A stretch of DNA of 22,979 nucleotides from positions 1-22,979 of IMG/VR virus record IMGVR_UViG_3300028027_000249. One strand, written 5' to 3'. The stretch comes from a virus. The translations under genes were made by a program, and so were the position numbers. Shown here one piece after another: positions 22,045 to 22,979 of this stretch. Numbering within the stretch: position 1 is the stretch's first letter; the number at the start of each line of letters is the position of its first letter. A model generated the notes under the pieces. It was not told the DNA's origin. It ran no database searches and saw only the letters and a list, made by a program, of their open reading frames with translations.

Positions 22045-22979
22045 ATGGAAACATTTATTGAAAAAGCCAAAAAAATACATGGTGATAAGTATGATTACTC
22101 ATTAGTGAATTATATTAACACCAAAACAAAGGTTAAAATTATTTGTAATGAACATGGTGAATTTGAACAAACACCAGAAAAACATATAAATAGAAAACAA
22201 GGTTGTCCAAAATGTGTTAAAAATTTTAAATTAACACAAGATGATGTAATTAATAAATCAAAGCTAATTCATGAAAATAGATATGATTATTCGTTAGTTA
22301 AATATACTAACGCTAATAATCAAATAGATATTATTTGTCCAACACATGGTTTGTTTAAACAAAGAGTTAGTTCACATTTAAATGGTTCTGGTTGTCCTAA
22401 ATGTATTGGTAGAGATAAAGATAATACAGAAATTATTAATGAATTTAAAATATTACATAAAGATAAATATGATTATTCATTAGTGAATTATACTAGTCCA
22501 ACAAACACTATTAAAATCATTTGTAAAGAACATGGTGAGTTTGAACAAACATACAATACACACAAAAAAGGTCATGGTTGTCCTAAATGTGTTGGTAGAT
22601 ATAAAAGTATTGAAGAGTTTAAAAATCAGAGTAGTCTAATACATAAAGAGAAATATGATTATTCACTAGTTAATTATGAAAACTCTATTCAAAAAGTTGA
22701 TATAATATGCCCTATTCATGGTATTTTTAGTCAAAATCCTAGTAACCATTTAAGAGGTGGTGGTTGCCCTAAATGTAAAGGAGTTAATATATCAATTAAA
22801 AAAACAAAAACTACTGATGATTTTATAAATAAAGCAAAAATCATTCATAATAATAAATATGATTACTCACTTGTAGATTATACTGGTTGTAAAAATCATA
22901 TTAATATTATTTGTAAGGAACATGGTATATTTAATCAGGAACCAGATAGTCATTTACAAGGTACTGGATGTCCTAAATG
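22045..22979 (+). CDS. DUF723-like zinc-ribbon repeat protein, probable homing-type nuclease (partial, 3' end outside window)
   Basis: ATG at 22045 opens a frame that stays open to the window end (311 codons). It is five tandem copies of a ~60-70 residue module: (H)xxKYDYSLVxY, a strand ending KIICxEHGxFxQ, a HLxGxG segment, and CPKC. Each module supplies a Cys and a His from the CxxHG segment plus the CPxC pair, a likely zinc site. Copy 1 spans residues ~4-57 (Cys34, His37, Cys54, Cys57); copy 5 is cut at CPK. Proteins of this type (DUF723) in phages often end in a Vsr/EDxHD-like nuclease and behave as free-standing homing endonucleases, but that end is not visible. It stands alone behind a terminator, like an insertion between structural operons. 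Confidence 0.8.
   Translation, partial: METFIEKAKKIHGDKYDYSLVNYINTKTKVKIICNEHGEFEQTPEKHINRKQGCPKCVKNFKLTQDDVINKSKLIHENRYDYSLVKYTNANNQIDIICPTHGLFKQRVSSHLNGSGCPKCIGRDKDNTEIINEFKILHKDKYDYSLVNYTSPTNTIKIICKEHGEFEQTYNTHKKGHGCPKCVGRYKSIEEFKNQSSLIHKEKYDYSLVNYENSIQKVDIICPIHGIFSQNPSNHLRGGGCPKCKGVNISIKKTKTTDDFINKAKIIHNNKYDYSLVDYTGCKNHINIICKEHGIFNQEPDSHLQGTGCPK

Overview
The window is a strongly AT-rich piece of a tailed-phage (myovirus) genome, mostly virion structural genes on the + strand. A contractile tail sheath gene (19055-21907) and an upstream gene resembling T4-type tail completion/sheath-stabiliser proteins (2537-3583) place it in a T4-like late region. Starts sit behind A-rich leaders rather than clear Shine-Dalgarno sequences, which together with the composition and fibre types suggests a phage of a Bacteroidetes/Flavobacteria-like host. 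The host assignment is inference. TAA is the usual stop and TGA is used once (13568-13570), so the standard code fits.

Layout. (a) 1-1075, - strand: start of an SNF2-family helicase. Its Walker A motif is broken after the lysine by an intein that runs off the window edge. (b) 1197-1973: GIY-YIG homing endonuclease whose first ~21 codons are a copy of the start of the next structural gene, which follows with its own diverged copy (1963-2484). (c) 2537-3583: tail completion-like protein. (d) 3585-15922: a large fibre/adhesin block. It holds a 130-aa fibre-type protein, a 554-aa fibre, a 1975-aa giant repetitive fibre, three LamG-like lectin proteins, and several small proteins including a 59-aa ORF at 15743. 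(e) 15931-18749: three tandem glycine-rich adhesin paralogues. (f) 18759-18911, - strand: a 50-aa ribbon-helix-helix-like protein next to a CATACT-repeat candidate operator. (g) 19055-21907: tail sheath, followed by a clear terminator. (h) 22045 to the window end: a repetitive zinc-ribbon (DUF723-like) protein, probably the front of another homing-type nuclease.

The + strand genes would build the neck, the tail and a diverse set of host-binding proteins. Selfish elements of three unrelated kinds lie around them: an intein, a GIY-YIG gene with a rebuilt host-gene start, and a DUF723-type protein. An ATATTTAT element recurs upstream of transcription units on both strands, in the orientation of the gene, and is a candidate phage promoter. 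The most interesting observations are the intein with features of the class 3 (non-canonical) type in the SNF2 ATP-binding loop, and the endonuclease that duplicated, with silent recoding, the start of the structural gene it invaded.
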